NCBI RefSeq assembly: GCF_003722355.1
Contig: NZ_QWDD01000001.1
Span: 682,001 to 746,000 of the forward strand
Length of the DNA stretch: 64,000 bases
Direction of reading: 5' to 3'
From: Methylocystis hirsuta
GTDB taxonomy: Bacteria > Pseudomonadota > Alphaproteobacteria > Rhizobiales > Beijerinckiaceae
Shown here: piece after piece, positions 1 through 11,917 of the stretch
How positions within the stretch are numbered: the first letter of the stretch is position 1
Layout of the letters: every line of letters begins with the position of its first letter
The notes under the pieces: generated by a model
Databases searched by the model: none
What the model was told of the DNA's origin: nothing
The model's input: only the letters and a program-made list of their open reading frames with translations
Translations under genes and position numbers: made by a program

Positions 1-119
1 CGCTGGAGGCGATCATCGCGGAAATGCGACATGCCTCGACCTCCGAACGTCAAGGCAGGCTGATTGATTTCGATGAGGCTGCGTCCATGGAGCGAAAGAA
101 GCGCGAGGGCTATTTCTGA
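1..119 (+). CDS. cysD: sulfate adenylyltransferase subunit 2, C-terminal end only
   Basis: Only the last 38 codons are in the window; the 5' part lies upstream. The translated tail contains [20 protein letters not shown] and ends in KREGYF, which is the characteristic C-terminus of CysD, the small catalytic subunit of ATP sulfurylase that makes adenosine 5'-phosphosulfate from ATP and sulfate. The TGA stop overlaps the ATG of the next gene in a TGATG arrangement, as expected for translationally coupled cysD-cysNC. The identification rests on the tail signature plus the partner gene immediately downstream. Confidence 0.85.
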   Translation, partial: LEAIIAEMRHASTSERQGRLIDFDEAASMERKKREGYF

Positions 120-2020
120 TGACCGCCCCGTTTATCGCAGATGCGGACATCCTCTCGAAAGCCCAGCCGAACCCGCCGCGACCCACTTTACGGGTCTTGA
201 CCTGCGGGTCGGTCGACGACGGCAAGTCAACGCTCGTCGGGCGTCTTCTCTATGAACGTCAGCTGATCCTCGACGATCAACTTGCCGCTCTGCGCAGCGA
301 CTCGCTGCGGCATGGAACCTTGGGCGAGGAGATCGATTTCGCCTTGCTGGTCGACGGACTTGAGGCCGAGCGCGAGCAGAGCATCACGATCGATGTCGCC
401 TACCGCTATTTCTCCACGCCCGCGCGTTCGTTCATCATGGCCGACGCGCCCGGCCATGAGCAATATACGCGCAACATGGCGACGGCAGCGTCAAACGCCG
501 AGTTGGCCATACTGCTCGTCGACGCCCGCAAGGGTCTGCTGACTCAGACGCGGCGACATGCGACGATCGCCTCTCTCCTTGGCGTTCGGCACATCGTGCT
601 GGCCGTCAACAAAATGGATCTTGTTGATTACGACCAAGCCGTGTTTGAAAGAATTGTCGGCGAATTTGAAAGCGTCGCCGCGTCGCTCGCCTTTCGCTCC
701 GTCGAAGCAATTCCCATCTCCGCCCGCTACGGGGACAATGTCGTCGCCGGCTCGGCGAATATGCCGTGGCGTGACGGCCCCAGTTTCTTGACTTATCTCG
801 AAAACGCCGACGTCGAGACGGATGGCGGCGATGCGCCGCTGCGGCTGCCGGTGCAATGGGTCAATCGCCGAAGCGACGCCTTCCGCGGCTTCGCCGGCGC
901 CATCGCTTCCGGCCGCCTCCAGGTTGGCGATGAAATCGTGGCCGCCGCCTCGGGACGGAAAACCACAATCGCGCGTATCGTCGCCATGGGCGGAGACCTG
1001 TTCAGCGCCGCTGCGCCGGACTCGGTTATGGTGACCTTCGCCGACGAAATCGACGCGTCTCGCGGCGACGTTCTCTGCCATCCGACAACGCGCCCGAACG
1101 TCGCCGACCAATTTGCCGCGCATCTGATTTGGATGAGCGACGACAGCCTTCTGCCTGGCCGTTCCTATCTGATCAAGATCAACGGCCGGTCTCTTGCCGC
1201 GAGCGTGACAGAAATCAAGCACAGACTCGACGTCGACACTGGCGCAAAGAGCGCCGCCAAGACGCTGAGCCTCAATGAGATCGGCTTTTGCAACGTCGCG
1301 ACCGCCGCGCCCGTCGCTTTTGATTCTTACGATGAAAACCGCACGACGGGCGCTTTTATCCTGATCGATCGCTTCAGCAATGCGACCGCCGCTGCAGGGA
1401 TCATCGCCTTTCCTCTGCGCCGTGCGACGAATATCCATCTTCAGGAGCAATCCGTCTCCAAGGCGACGCGCGCACGTCTCAAACATCAGACGCCCGCGGT
1501 CCTATGGTTTACCGGGCTTTCCGGCGCGGGAAAATCGACGATCGCCAATCTCGTCGAATCGAAGCTTGTCGAACGTCACGCCCATACGCTGATGCTCGAC
1601 GGCGACAATGTGCGGCACGGCCTCAACAAGGACCTCGGCTTTACCGAAGCCGATCGCGTCGAAAACATCCGTCGGGTGGGAGAAGTCGCGAAACTGATGG
1701 TCGAGGCGGGCTTGATCGTGCTTTGCGCCTTCATTTCCCCCTTCCGCGCCGAACGGCGGATGGTGCGCTCGCTCGTCGGAGAACAGGAGTTCGTCGAGAT
1801 CTTCATCGACGCGCCCCTCGATGTATGCAAGGAGCGTGATCCCAAGGGATTGTATAAGCGCGCGCTCGCCGGCGAGATCAAGAATTTTACCGGCGTTGAT
1901 CAGCCATACGAAGCGCCGGAATCCCCGGAATTAAGGCTCAGTTCCGCCGAACACTCGGCCGAAGCCATTGCCGACCAGATTATCGCTTATCTCGAGGCGA
2001 ACGACTTGCTGAGCGTATAG
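119..2020 (+). CDS. cysNC: bifunctional sulfate adenylyltransferase subunit 1 / adenylylsulfate kinase (CysNC, NodQ-like)
   Basis: A 633-residue cytoplasmic fusion enzyme of sulfate activation. The N-terminal two thirds is an EF-Tu-like GTPase (CysN): the P-loop GSVDDGKST lies near residue 30, followed by [12 protein letters not shown] and NKMD, and GTP hydrolysis drives APS formation with CysD. The C-terminal 200 residues are APS kinase (CysC): P-loop GLSGAGKST near residue 465, then [16 protein letters not shown] and the FISPFRAER segment; this domain phosphorylates APS to PAPS. The ATG overlaps the cysD stop. The fusion is common in Rhizobiales and gammaproteobacteria and is full length here. 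PAPS would feed cysteine synthesis or sulfation. Confidence 0.95.
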   Translation: MTAPFIADADILSKAQPNPPRPTLRVLTCGSVDDGKSTLVGRLLYERQLILDDQLAALRSDSLRHGTLGEEIDFALLVDGLEAEREQSITIDVAYRYFSTPARSFIMADAPGHEQYTRNMATAASNAELAILLVDARKGLLTQTRRHATIASLLGVRHIVLAVNKMDLVDYDQAVFERIVGEFESVAASLAFRSVEAIPISARYGDNVVAGSANMPWRDGPSFLTYLENADVETDGGDAPLRLPVQWVNRRSDAFRGFAGAIASGRLQVGDEIVAAASGRKTTIARIVAMGGDLFSAAAPDSVMVTFADEIDASRGDVLCHPTTRPNVADQFAAHLIWMSDDSLLPGRSYLIKINGRSLAASVTEIKHRLDVDTGAKSAAKTLSLNEIGFCNVATAAPVAFDSYDENRTTGAFILIDRFSNATAAAGIIAFPLRRATNIHLQEQSVSKATRARLKHQTPAVLWFTGLSGAGKSTIANLVESKLVERHAHTLMLDGDNVRHGLNKDLGFTEADRVENIRRVGEVAKLMVEAGLIVLCAFISPFRAERRMVRSLVGEQEFVEIFIDAPLDVCKERDPKGLYKRALAGEIKNFTGVDQPYEAPESPELRLSSAEHSAEAIADQIIAYLEANDLLSV

Positions 2021-2094
2021 CGGCGCAAGGCGGCCGGCCGAGCGGTTCGAAACCGGTCTTCGCAACCGTGCGCTGACATCTCGACATTTCGGAT

Positions 2095-2412
2095 TGGTGG
2101 CAAGCGATCCGCTCGGGCGCCTATCGGGGCGAGCGCCTTGGCGTGCTTGCCGAGCAAGATGAAGAAGCCGCCGTCTGACGCGCGGCAGGGGGCCTGTCTT
2201 TCGGATTCGCGCATGGTTTCGTCACGCTCGAGCCCGATACGGAAGTCATCTACAAGGTGACGGACTTCTATTCGCCGCAGTATGATCGCGGCGTCGCCTG
2301 GGACGACCCTGACATCGACATTGCGTGGCCGGCCGCCGCCGGAAGCGCCATGCTGTCGGACAAGGATCGCAAATGGCCGCGGCTGCGTGATCTGGCGGAG
2401 GTTTTTGCGTAA
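2095..2412 (+). pseudogene. rfbC: remnant of dTDP-4-dehydrorhamnose 3,5-epimerase (rfbC)
   Basis: The frame ending at the TAA at 2410-2412 reads FAHGFVTLEPDTEVIYKVTD, then SPQYDRGVAWDDPDIDIAWP and LSDKDRKWPRL, which is the C-terminal third of RfbC including the hallmark FAHGF segment. Upstream the frame is closed by a TGA at 2176-2178, and the preceding DNA (an IRSGAYRGE-like stretch near 2110) only resembles the middle of RfbC in a degraded form. There is no room for the N-terminal half after cysNC. I read it as a decayed rfbC, left directly upstream of an intact rfbD (11-bp gap). The epimerase needed for dTDP-rhamnose would have to be encoded elsewhere. The left boundary is approximate. Confidence 0.7.
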
Positions 2413-2422
2413 AGTGGGCAAG

Positions 2423-3304
2423 ATGAAGCGCATCGCCGTCACCGGGCTCACCGGCCAGGTCGTCAGCTCCCTCATCGAGCGCGCGCCGAGAGGCGTCGAA
2501 ATGCTCGCGCTCGGCCGTCCGCGCTTCGACCTCTCCTCGCGCGACATGGTTCTCGCGTCGCTACGCAGCGTGCGCTGCGACGCCATCGTCAACGCCGCCG
2601 CCTATACTCAGGTCGACAAGGCCGAGAGCGAACCCGACGTCGCGATGCGCGTCAATGGCGCGGGCGCGGGCTTCGTCGCCGAAACCGCCGCCGAACTGAA
2701 GGTGCCGCTGCTGCATCTTTCGACCGACTACGTCTTCGATGGAACGCTGGATCGCCCCTATCGCGAAGACGACGAACCCGGCCCGACCGGCGCCTACGGA
2801 CGTTCGAAGCTCGAAGGCGAAAAGCAGATTGCCGCACGCTGCGAAAATTCGGTCATTTTGCGCACCGCCTGGGTTTACAGTCCGTTTGGAGCGAATTTCG
2901 TCAAGACGATGCTGCGTCTTGGCGAAACGCGCGATGAAATCGGCGTCGTCGCCGATCAGATCGGCAATCCGACGAACGCGCTCGACATCGCCGACGCGTT
3001 GCTCGCTATCGCCGAAAGGCTTGTCGACGATTCCGATCCGCGTCTGCGCGGCGTTTTCCACATGACCGGGCGGGGCGAGGCAAGCTGGGCGGACATGGCG
3101 GACGCGATCTTTTCCGCGGCGGAGAGGCAGGGCCGCACGCCCGTGCGCGTCAAGCGCATCAGGACCGCAGACTATCCGACGCCGGCCCGCCGCCCGGCGA
3201 ATTCACGGCTCGACAACGCCAAGCTCGAAGCCAGCTACGGCGTCGCGCTGCCCAAATGGCGCGACTCCGTCAACGCCTGCGTCGCCCGATTACTTCCCCA
3301 CTGA
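2423..3304 (+). CDS. rfbD: dTDP-4-dehydrorhamnose reductase
   Basis: A 293-residue extended short-chain dehydrogenase that makes the last step of dTDP-L-rhamnose synthesis (NADPH-dependent reduction of the 4-keto group). The start at 2423 places the nucleotide-binding segment MKRIAVTGLTGQVV at the N-terminus; catalytic features are VNAAAYTQVDKAE near residue 55, STDYVFDG near 100 and the YGRSKLEGE active-site Tyr/Lys near 130. Length is normal for the family. It follows the rfbC remnant, so the two were probably once an rfb operon for surface polysaccharide. Longer in-frame starts upstream would run through the rfbC remnant and are unlikely. Confidence 0.93.
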   Translation: MKRIAVTGLTGQVVSSLIERAPRGVEMLALGRPRFDLSSRDMVLASLRSVRCDAIVNAAAYTQVDKAESEPDVAMRVNGAGAGFVAETAAELKVPLLHLSTDYVFDGTLDRPYREDDEPGPTGAYGRSKLEGEKQIAARCENSVILRTAWVYSPFGANFVKTMLRLGETRDEIGVVADQIGNPTNALDIADALLAIAERLVDDSDPRLRGVFHMTGRGEASWADMADAIFSAAERQGRTPVRVKRIRTADYPTPARRPANSRLDNAKLEASYGVALPKWRDSVNACVARLLPH

Positions 3305-3649
3305 ACAGGATTTCCATTCGGCGACCATCAGTAGAGAAGGCTCGATCGCGTGCGCGAGAGTCATCGGCGTAGACGTCACGAAACCCCAAGACGTTCGCGG
3401 CGATGTCGCGTCCGCGATTCGGGCAGACGCGCGTCAAGATCTTGACAAGGGGTCGCGAGCGGCGTCGGACGGCGGTAAATTCGTCGCCCCCTGTGGCGCA
3501 TGCGCGCAAAATATGAGAGTCGACAACATGCGCGCTCGCATGCAGTTCTCGCAAAATTAGATGTGAATTCAAAGGCCGCAATGGCGGGGTTGCCTACGCC
3601 CCCGCGTGCGGCGTGCGCCGATCGGCTGAACGATTGGTTTTAAGATGTC

Positions 3650-3680
3650 TTGATTTCCCGCCCTTCCCCTGCCATATAGG
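3650..3680 (+). promoter_or_regulatory. possible sigma-70-type promoter for the rimP-nusA operon
   Basis: TTGATT at 3650-3655 and TATAGG at 3675-3680 are separated by 19 bp, slightly longer than ideal, in the otherwise empty 490-bp gap between rfbD and rimP. The position, about 45 bp upstream of the leader hairpin, fits a promoter for the operon. This is a weak sequence-only call. The rest of the gap (3305-3640) shows no gene or RNA that I recognise. Confidence 0.3.
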
Positions 3681-3727
3681 GTGGAACTTCATCTCATAAC
3701 GATCATTCTCGGGTGATCGCCGATTGA

Positions 3728-3760
3728 GAGTGGGGCCCCTCGGGGACCCGCTCTTTTTGT
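3728..3760 (+). terminator. terminator-like hairpin in the rimP-nusA leader
   Basis: A GC-rich inverted repeat (3728-3753, GAGTGGGG...CCCGCTC with a nearly continuous stem) is followed directly by TTTTTGTTTT, the classic form of an intrinsic terminator. It lies 32 bp before the probable rimP start and no gene ends close upstream, so it is more likely a leader attenuator or mRNA-stabilising structure than a terminator for rfbD 420 bp away. NusA-encoding operons are known to be regulated through termination in their leaders; that this hairpin does so is inference. Confidence 0.55.
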
Positions 3761-3791
3761 TTTGATCGGGCCAGAGCTTCAAGGACAAAGC

Positions 3792-4547
3792 TTGACGCAA
3801 AACGCCGCCGCCATCACGACCTTTGACGAACCGCGTCTTATCGGAGAGACCGGCGTCGCCGCGCGCGTGGCGCATCTTGTACAGCCGGTGCTGGCGCAGT
3901 TGGGCTACCGTCTCGTGCGCGTGCGGCTCTTGCAGCAGAATGGGCCGACTCTGCAAATCATGGCGGAGCGTCCGGACGGAACGATGACCGTCAATGATTG
4001 CGAGGCGGCGAGCCAGGCGCTGTCGCCCGAACTCGACGTCGCCGATCTCATCGCCAGTGAATATCGCCTGGAGATTTCTTCTCCGGGCGTCGATCGTCCG
4101 CTGGTGCGTCTGTCGGATTTTCACCGCGCCATCGGTCATGAGGTCAAGATCGAACTGACCCATCCCGTGGCGAGCGGACGCAAGCGCTTTCGCGGCGTCA
4201 TTCGCGGCGTCGAAGGCGAGGGAAAAGGCGCGACGCTCGCGCTGGAGCGCACCGACGCGCGCTCGGATGAAGAAAAAGCCGTGTCGCTGCCGCTCGCCGA
4301 TCTCGACGAAGGCCGGCTGGTGCTGACCGAGGCGCTCATTCGCGAGTCGCTCCGGGCTGGAAAGCTCCAACAGACTGAAGAGAAGCAGGAAGAGGCGGAC
4401 GCGGAGGAACGTCCGCGCCGCGGACCGGGACGCTTTCGCGGTCCCGCGCAAAAGAAGCAAAAACCGCTGGCTCCGGCCGGCGTTCAAACCCAGTTCAAGA
4501 AGGCCGGCGGCAAACCAAAGCCCTCCGGCCGTTCGAGGGGAGAGTAA
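3792..4547 (+). CDS. rimP: ribosome maturation factor RimP
   Basis: Needed for 30S subunit maturation. The body shows the RimP fold signatures: [18 protein letters not shown], then [18 protein letters not shown], and the strongly conserved [11 protein letters not shown] near residue 95, followed by the C-terminal SH3-like domain. No ATG fits; a TTG at 3792 with AAGGAC about 8 bp upstream is the best start (an in-frame TTG at 3762 is the alternative). At about 250 residues it is longer than E. coli RimP because of a basic Lys/Arg/Pro-rich tail, a usual feature in Rhizobiales. It is the first gene of the operon, 2 bp before nusA. Confidence 0.9.
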   Translation: MTQNAAAITTFDEPRLIGETGVAARVAHLVQPVLAQLGYRLVRVRLLQQNGPTLQIMAERPDGTMTVNDCEAASQALSPELDVADLIASEYRLEISSPGVDRPLVRLSDFHRAIGHEVKIELTHPVASGRKRFRGVIRGVEGEGKGATLALERTDARSDEEKAVSLPLADLDEGRLVLTEALIRESLRAGKLQQTEEKQEEADAEERPRRGPGRFRGPAQKKQKPLAPAGVQTQFKKAGGKPKPSGRSRGE

Positions 4548-4549
4548 CG

Positions 4550-6145
4550 ATGGCCGTCAGCGCCAACCGACTTGAGATTTTGCAGATCGCCGAAGCCGTC
4601 GCGCGCGAAAAGTCGATCGACCGTTCGATCGTCATCGCGTCGATGGAGGACGCGCTGCAGAAGGCGGCGCGCTCGCGCTATGGCCAGGAAACCGAGGTGC
4701 GCGCCGAGATCAATTCCAAGACGGGCGAAGTTCGCTTCTCGCGGCTGCTGCTCGTCGTCGACGAGGTCGAAAACGACTCGACGCAGATTTCGCTCGCCGA
4801 AGCGCGCAAGCGCAATCCGGCGGCGCAGTCCGGCGACTGGATCTCCGAAACGCTGCCGCCTTTCGACTTCGGCCGCATCGCCGCGCAGTCTGCAAAGCAG
4901 ATCATCGTGCAGAAAGTGCGCGAGGCCGAGCGTGACCGCCAATATGAAGAATACAAGGATCGCATCGGCGAAATCGTCAACGGCGTGGTCAAGCGCGTCG
5001 AATACGGCAATGTCGTCATCGATCTTGGTCGCGGCGAAGCCATTATCCGCCGCGACGAGATGATCCCGCGCGAAATGTTCCGCCCGGGCGATCGAGCCCG
5101 CGCCTATGTCTATGATGTGCGGCGCGAGCAGCGGGGCCCGCAGATCTTCCTCTCGCGCACCCATCCGCAATTCATGGCGAAGCTGTTCAAGCAGGAAGTG
5201 CCGGAGATCTATGACGGCGTCATCGAGGTGAAGTCGGTCGCGCGCGATCCCGGTTCGCGCGCCAAGATCGCCGTGGTGTCGCGCGATTCCTCGATTGATC
5301 CGGTCGGCGCCTGCGTCGGCATGCGCGGCTCCCGCGTTCAGGCGGTCGTCGGCGAGCTGCAGGGCGAGCGCATCGACATCATTCCCTGGTCCGCGGACGC
5401 CGCGACCTTCATCGTCAATGCGTTGCAGCCGGCGGAAGTGGTCAAGGTCGTCCTCGACGAGGACAGTTCCCGCATCGAGGTCGTGGTGCCGGACGATCAG
5501 CTTTCGCTCGCGATCGGCCGGCGCGGCCAGAATGTGCGTCTCGCCTCGCAGCTGACCGGCTGGGACATCGACATTCTCACCGAGGCCGAAGAGTCGGAGC
5601 GCCGGCAGAGGGAATTCGTCGAGCGCACGAAGTCGTTCATGAACGCGATCGACGTCGACGAGGTCGTTGGCCGGCTGCTGGCGTCCGAGGGCTTCCGCTC
5701 GGTCGAGGAGCTCGCCTATGTCGATCTCCCCGAACTCGCGACGATCGAAGGCTTCGACGAGGATACCGCCGCGGAAATTCAGAACCGCGCCAAGACCTAT
5801 CTGGAGCGCATCGAGGCGGAGAACGAAGAGCGCCGAAAGGCGCTTGGCGTCGCCGACGAACTGCGCGAGATCGAGGGCCTGACGAGCGCGATGATGGTCA
5901 AGCTCGGCGAGAACGACGTGAAGACGATGGAGGATTTCGCCGGCTGCGTGCCGGACGACCTCGTCGGCTGGAGCGAGAAGAAGGATGGCGAGACGGTCAA
6001 GCACGAGGGCTTTTTCGAAGGCATCGAGCTGTCGCGTGAAGAGGCTGAAGCGATGATCATGTTCGCGCGGGTGCGCGCAGGATGGATCGAGGAGCCGGTG
6101 GCGACAACCGAAGTCGAGGCTGAAGCTCAGGCGGAAGGCGAATAG
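4550..6145 (+). CDS. nusA: transcription termination/antitermination protein NusA
   Basis: A 531-residue RNA polymerase-associated factor. Order of domains: N-terminal RNAP-binding domain (starts near EILQIAEAVAREKSIDRSIV), S1 domain (GVVKRVEYGNVVIDLGRGEA near residue 145), two KH domains (VGACVGMRGSRVQAVVGEL near 255 and SLAIGRRGQNVRLASQLTGW near 325), then two acidic helix-hairpin-helix repeats typical of proteobacterial NusA. The acidic C-terminus is intact. It starts 2 bp after rimP and is followed by the YlxR-like gene, the conserved bacterial order. Confidence 0.97.
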   Translation: MAVSANRLEILQIAEAVAREKSIDRSIVIASMEDALQKAARSRYGQETEVRAEINSKTGEVRFSRLLLVVDEVENDSTQISLAEARKRNPAAQSGDWISETLPPFDFGRIAAQSAKQIIVQKVREAERDRQYEEYKDRIGEIVNGVVKRVEYGNVVIDLGRGEAIIRRDEMIPREMFRPGDRARAYVYDVRREQRGPQIFLSRTHPQFMAKLFKQEVPEIYDGVIEVKSVARDPGSRAKIAVVSRDSSIDPVGACVGMRGSRVQAVVGELQGERIDIIPWSADAATFIVNALQPAEVVKVVLDEDSSRIEVVVPDDQLSLAIGRRGQNVRLASQLTGWDIDILTEAEESERRQREFVERTKSFMNAIDVDEVVGRLLASEGFRSVEELAYVDLPELATIEGFDEDTAAEIQNRAKTYLERIEAENEERRKALGVADELREIEGLTSAMMVKLGENDVKTMEDFAGCVPDDLVGWSEKKDGETVKHEGFFEGIELSREEAEAMIMFARVRAGWIEEPVATTEVEAEAQAEGE

Positions 6146-6171
6146 CGGCGAATAGCGGATTGATCGAGGGC

Positions 6172-6825
6172 ATGATGCGCGAGCCGCATGTTTCGGAGAG
6201 GACCTGCATCGTGACGCGCCGGAGCGGCGCGCCCGAGGCGATGATCCGCTTCGTGCGCGGGCCGGACGGCGCGCTCGCGCCCGACATCAAGGCGCGGCTC
6301 CCTGGCCGCGGCGTCTGGGTGACGGCGCGCGCCGACGTCGTTGCGCAGGCGGCGCAAAAGCGTCTGTTCGCGCGCGCGCTGAAGACGCAGATCGACGCCG
6401 CGCCGCAACTGGCCGAGGACGTCGACCGATTGCTCGAAGCCGATTGTCTGCAGATGCTGTCGCTCGCCAATAAGGCGGGCGCCGTTGCGGCCGGCTTCGG
6501 CAAGGTCGCCGACGCCCTCGCGCAAGGTTCTGTCCGCGCCCTTATCGAAGCGTCCGACGGCGGCGAAGACGGCAAGCGCAAGCTTGCCCAAGCCGCCCGG
6601 CGCGCTGGATCGACGACCCCCGTCATCGGCCTATTTTCGTCGCTGCAATTGGATTTGGCGTTGGGCCGCACAAATGTGATACATGCTGCCCTCGCCGGGA
6701 GCGGTCCGACGACGGCTTTCATCGGGCGATGCCGTCGACTCGCAGCCTATCGGGGCGTATGCATCGACGGCGCGACGGCGATGGGCGACGAAATCGAAGC
6801 GAAGCCGAGCGGCTGCGCAGAGTGA
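6172..6825 (+). CDS. YlxR-like RNA-binding protein fused to an L7Ae/YlxQ-type domain
   Basis: About 217 residues. The N-terminal part is the YlxR (DUF448) domain with ERTCIVTRR and LPGRGVWVTA; the second half (LSLANKAGAVAAGFGKV, LIEASDGG, near residues 95-150) resembles the ribosomal L7Ae family that is a separate ylxQ gene in Firmicutes. Fusion of the two is normal in alphaproteobacteria. It sits between nusA and infB as expected and probably acts in RNA polymerase/ribosome-associated RNA binding. ATG codons at 6172 and 6175 both fit behind GAGGG; a TTG at 6160 is less likely. Confidence 0.88.
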   Translation: MMREPHVSERTCIVTRRSGAPEAMIRFVRGPDGALAPDIKARLPGRGVWVTARADVVAQAAQKRLFARALKTQIDAAPQLAEDVDRLLEADCLQMLSLANKAGAVAAGFGKVADALAQGSVRALIEASDGGEDGKRKLAQAARRAGSTTPVIGLFSSLQLDLALGRTNVIHAALAGSGPTTAFIGRCRRLAAYRGVCIDGATAMGDEIEAKPSGCAE

Positions 6826-6862
6826 AATTAACGGGTCGTAGCGACCCAGGATTGGGAACTGG

Positions 6863-9483
<2,621 letters not shown>

Positions 9484-9484
<1 letters not shown>

Positions 9485-9537
9485 GCGGCGCTGCGCCGCC
9501 GCAAAAAAAACATCATGGCCGGGCGCGTCCCGGCCAT
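9484..9537. other. two adjacent hairpins between infB and rbfA
   Basis: Immediately after the infB stop, GGCGGCG-ctg-CGCCGCC (9484-9500) is followed by an A8 run, and then ATGGCCGGG-cgcgt-CCCGGCCAT (9515-9537). On the plus strand neither stem is followed by a T tract; on the minus strand the second stem is followed by an eight-T run, so it has the form of a minus-strand terminator although no minus-strand gene is nearby. They may partly separate infB from rbfA or stabilise the infB mRNA end. Confidence 0.4.
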
Positions 9538-9638
9538 CTTCGTCGCGCTGAGGCGCGCTACCTTCATTCGTTACGCTTCATGCACGGGATGTCCGCCACG
9601 GGCGCGGGCGTGAGACGACTGCAATCATCGGGTCCAAA

Positions 9639-10067
9639 ATGTCCAGAGCTCATCACTCACAGGCGGGCGCGCCGTCGCAGCGCATGTTGCGTGTCGGCGA
9701 ACTCGTGCGCCACGCCGTCGCCCGGCTGCTCACGCGGGGCGAAATCAGCGATCCGGTGCTCGAACAGCATGTCGTGACCGTTTCGCGGGTGAAGATGAGT
9801 CCCGATCTCAAGCTCGCGACGATTTACGTCGTTCCGCTTGGCGGCAAGGATGAGCCGGAGGTGCTCGCCGCGCTGGATCGCCACAAGCGATTTTTGCGCG
9901 GGGAGATTGTGCAAGAGGTGAATTTGAAGTTCGCGCCCGAAATCCGCTTTCGCATCGACGACACATTCGACAATGTGTCGCGCATCGACGCGCTGCTCAG
10001 TTCCGACCGTGTGAAGCGCGATCTCGCCGATGGCGACGACGCCAAAGAGGATGGCGTTGAGGAATGA
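9639..10067 (+). CDS. rbfA: 30S ribosome-binding factor RbfA
   Basis: A 142-residue KH-like factor for late 16S rRNA maturation and cold adaptation. Recognised by [19 protein letters not shown] at the N-terminus, [19 protein letters not shown] near residue 45 and the [20 protein letters not shown] segment near 100, all conserved in RbfA. The ATG at 9639 gives a normal length. It overlaps truB by 4 bp, and the infB-rbfA-truB order is conserved across bacteria. Confidence 0.95.
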   Translation: MSRAHHSQAGAPSQRMLRVGELVRHAVARLLTRGEISDPVLEQHVVTVSRVKMSPDLKLATIYVVPLGGKDEPEVLAALDRHKRFLRGEIVQEVNLKFAPEIRFRIDDTFDNVSRIDALLSSDRVKRDLADGDDAKEDGVEE

Positions 10068-10966
10068 GCAAAAAAAGATCGGACCGCGTCGTCGTCGACG
10101 GCTGGGTGGCGCTGGATAAGCCTGTCGGACTCACGTCCACACAGGCGGTGTCGCGCCTCAAGCGCATCTACAACGCCCAAAAGGCAGGCCATGCGGGCAC
10201 CCTCGATCCGCTCGCGTCCGGCATTCTTCCCGTCGCCTTCGGGGAAGCGACAAAGACCGTGCCTTTCGTTCAGGATGGCGAGAAGGCCTATCGCTTCACC
10301 GTGCTTTGGGGCGTCGAGACCGATACCGACGATTCTGACGGGCGCGCGACCCGGGAGAGCGCCGCGCGGCCGGAGCGCGCCGCAATCGAAGCTCTGCTGC
10401 CGCAGTTCGTCGGCGAAATCATGCAGACGCCCCCGCAGTTTTCGGCGATCAAAATCGCCGGCGAGCGCGCCTATGACATCGCCCGCGAGGGCGAGCTGGT
10501 CGATTTGAAGCCGCGAGCGGTCAAGATCCGCTCGCTGACGCTGATCGACGCGTCTCGCGACGATGCGACATTCGTCATGGAATGCGGCAAGGGCGCTTAT
10601 GTGCGCGCGCTGGCGCGGGATCTCGGCCGGATATTGGGCTGCTTCGGCCATGTCACGGCGCTGAGACGCACCCGCGTCGGACCTTTCCTCGAGGAAGACG
10701 CCTATACGCTCGACGAGATCGAAAATCAGAACATGGCCGCGGAGGCGCTGCTGTCGGTCGAAGCTGGACTGGCCGAACTGCCTTGCGTCGTCGTCGATCG
10801 CGACACGGCGGCGCGGCTGCGGCGCGGCGGCTCGGTGATTTTGCGCGGCCGCGATGCGCCGCATGAGGGCGTCGTCTACGCCGCTTGCGGGGGCGTGCCG
10901 GTCGCCTTCGGCGAAATTGTTCAGGGCGCGCTCGCGCCGGCGCGGGTGTTCAATCTGCCGTTCTGA
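10064..10966 (+). CDS. truB: tRNA pseudouridine(55) synthase TruB
   Basis: A 300-residue enzyme that isomerises U55 in the T-loop of tRNAs. The N-terminal [13 protein letters not shown], the catalytic motif [15 protein letters not shown] (nucleophile Asp near residue 48), [15 protein letters not shown] and the [13 protein letters not shown] segment are all present, plus the C-terminal region with [10 protein letters not shown]. The ATG overlaps the rbfA stop in an ATGA arrangement. It is probably the last gene of the rimP operon; the next gene starts 130 bp downstream. Confidence 0.96.
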   Translation: MSKKRSDRVVVDGWVALDKPVGLTSTQAVSRLKRIYNAQKAGHAGTLDPLASGILPVAFGEATKTVPFVQDGEKAYRFTVLWGVETDTDDSDGRATRESAARPERAAIEALLPQFVGEIMQTPPQFSAIKIAGERAYDIAREGELVDLKPRAVKIRSLTLIDASRDDATFVMECGKGAYVRALARDLGRILGCFGHVTALRRTRVGPFLEEDAYTLDEIENQNMAAEALLSVEAGLAELPCVVVDRDTAARLRRGGSVILRGRDAPHEGVVYAACGGVPVAFGEIVQGALAPARVFNLPF

Positions 10967-11095
10967 CCAAGCGTGTCTCGCCGACTGCTGAGGGCCATCG
11001 CGAGGACAGGTGCGCCAGGCGCCTGACGCCGCATTTTCGACGATGTTGATCTTGTTCCTCGAAGCTTGTCCTATTCGCTCCGAGAATCGCCGCAC

Positions 11096-11917
11096 ATGAC
11101 CCGTCCGCCCAAACTCCTCATCTTCGACTCAGGCCTTGGCGGCCTCACGGTCTTCGCCGAAACCGTCAAGCTGCGCCCGCACGCGGATTATGTGTATTGC
11201 GCGGATGACGCCGGCTTTCCTTATGGGTCCTGGAAGGAGCCGGAGCTCGTCGAACGCGTGGTGGAGCTGATGGAGAGGCTGATCGCCGATCACGCGCCGG
11301 ACATCGTGGTCATCGCCTGCAACACCGCGTCGACGATCGTTCTGCCCTATTTGCGCGTGCATTGGCCCGCCTTGCCTTTCGTCGGCACGGTGCCGGCGAT
11401 CAAGCCGGCGGCGGAGCGCACGCGGTCAAGGATGATTTCGGTGCTCGGCACGCAGGGCACGGTGGCGCGCGACTATACGCAAAACCTCATCGCGCAATTC
11501 GCCGCACATTGCTCGGTGACCCTCGTGGGCTCGAAACGCTTGGCGAGTCTCGCCGAGAGCTACATGCATGGGGAACGCGTAAGAGACGCCGACATCGGCG
11601 CCGAGATTGCTCCCTGTTTCCAGGAAGAAGGCGGCAAACGCACGGACGCCATCGTTCTCGCCTGCACGCATTATCCGCTGCTTGTCGACGAGCTCAAACG
11701 CCTCGCGCCCTGGCCGGTCGAGTGGATCGACCCCGCGCCGGCGATCGCGCGGCGCGCGGATCAATTGCTCGGCGAGCGCTTTGGCGCCGATGCTGCGGGA
11801 GATCGCCAGGGTTCCCGCTGCGCCAATTTCACCAGCGGCGTCCGTCCCCCGGCGCCGCTCGCCGCAACGCTCGCGCGCTACGGCCTTGTTTGGGCCGCTG
11901 TCGCCCCGACCGCTTAG
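11096..11917 (+). CDS. murI: glutamate racemase
   Basis: A 273-residue cofactor-independent racemase that supplies D-glutamate for peptidoglycan. It shows FDSGLGGLTVFAE at the N-terminus, the first catalytic cysteine in IACNTAST near residue 67 and the second in LACTHYPLL near 180. The ATG at 11096 is chosen because it places the conserved PKLLIFDSG start correctly; an upstream in-frame start at 11066 adds an unconserved leader. Its stop overlaps the end of the convergent SmbP-like gene by 4 bp. Confidence 0.95.
   Translation: MTRPPKLLIFDSGLGGLTVFAETVKLRPHADYVYCADDAGFPYGSWKEPELVERVVELMERLIADHAPDIVVIACNTASTIVLPYLRVHWPALPFVGTVPAIKPAAERTRSRMISVLGTQGTVARDYTQNLIAQFAAHCSVTLVGSKRLASLAESYMHGERVRDADIGAEIAPCFQEEGGKRTDAIVLACTHYPLLVDELKRLAPWPVEWIDPAPAIARRADQLLGERFGADAAGDRQGSRCANFTSGVRPPAPLAATLARYGLVWAAVAPTA

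Noticed and set aside
2040..2110. tRNA-like GGTTCGAAACC stretch after cysNC
   Set aside because: No acceptor, D or anticodon stem can be built around it; it belongs to the decayed rfbC area.
4484..6004. 506-codon open frame antisense to nusA
   Set aside because: Shadow of a GC-rich gene with strong third-position bias; the plus-strand protein is unmistakable NusA.
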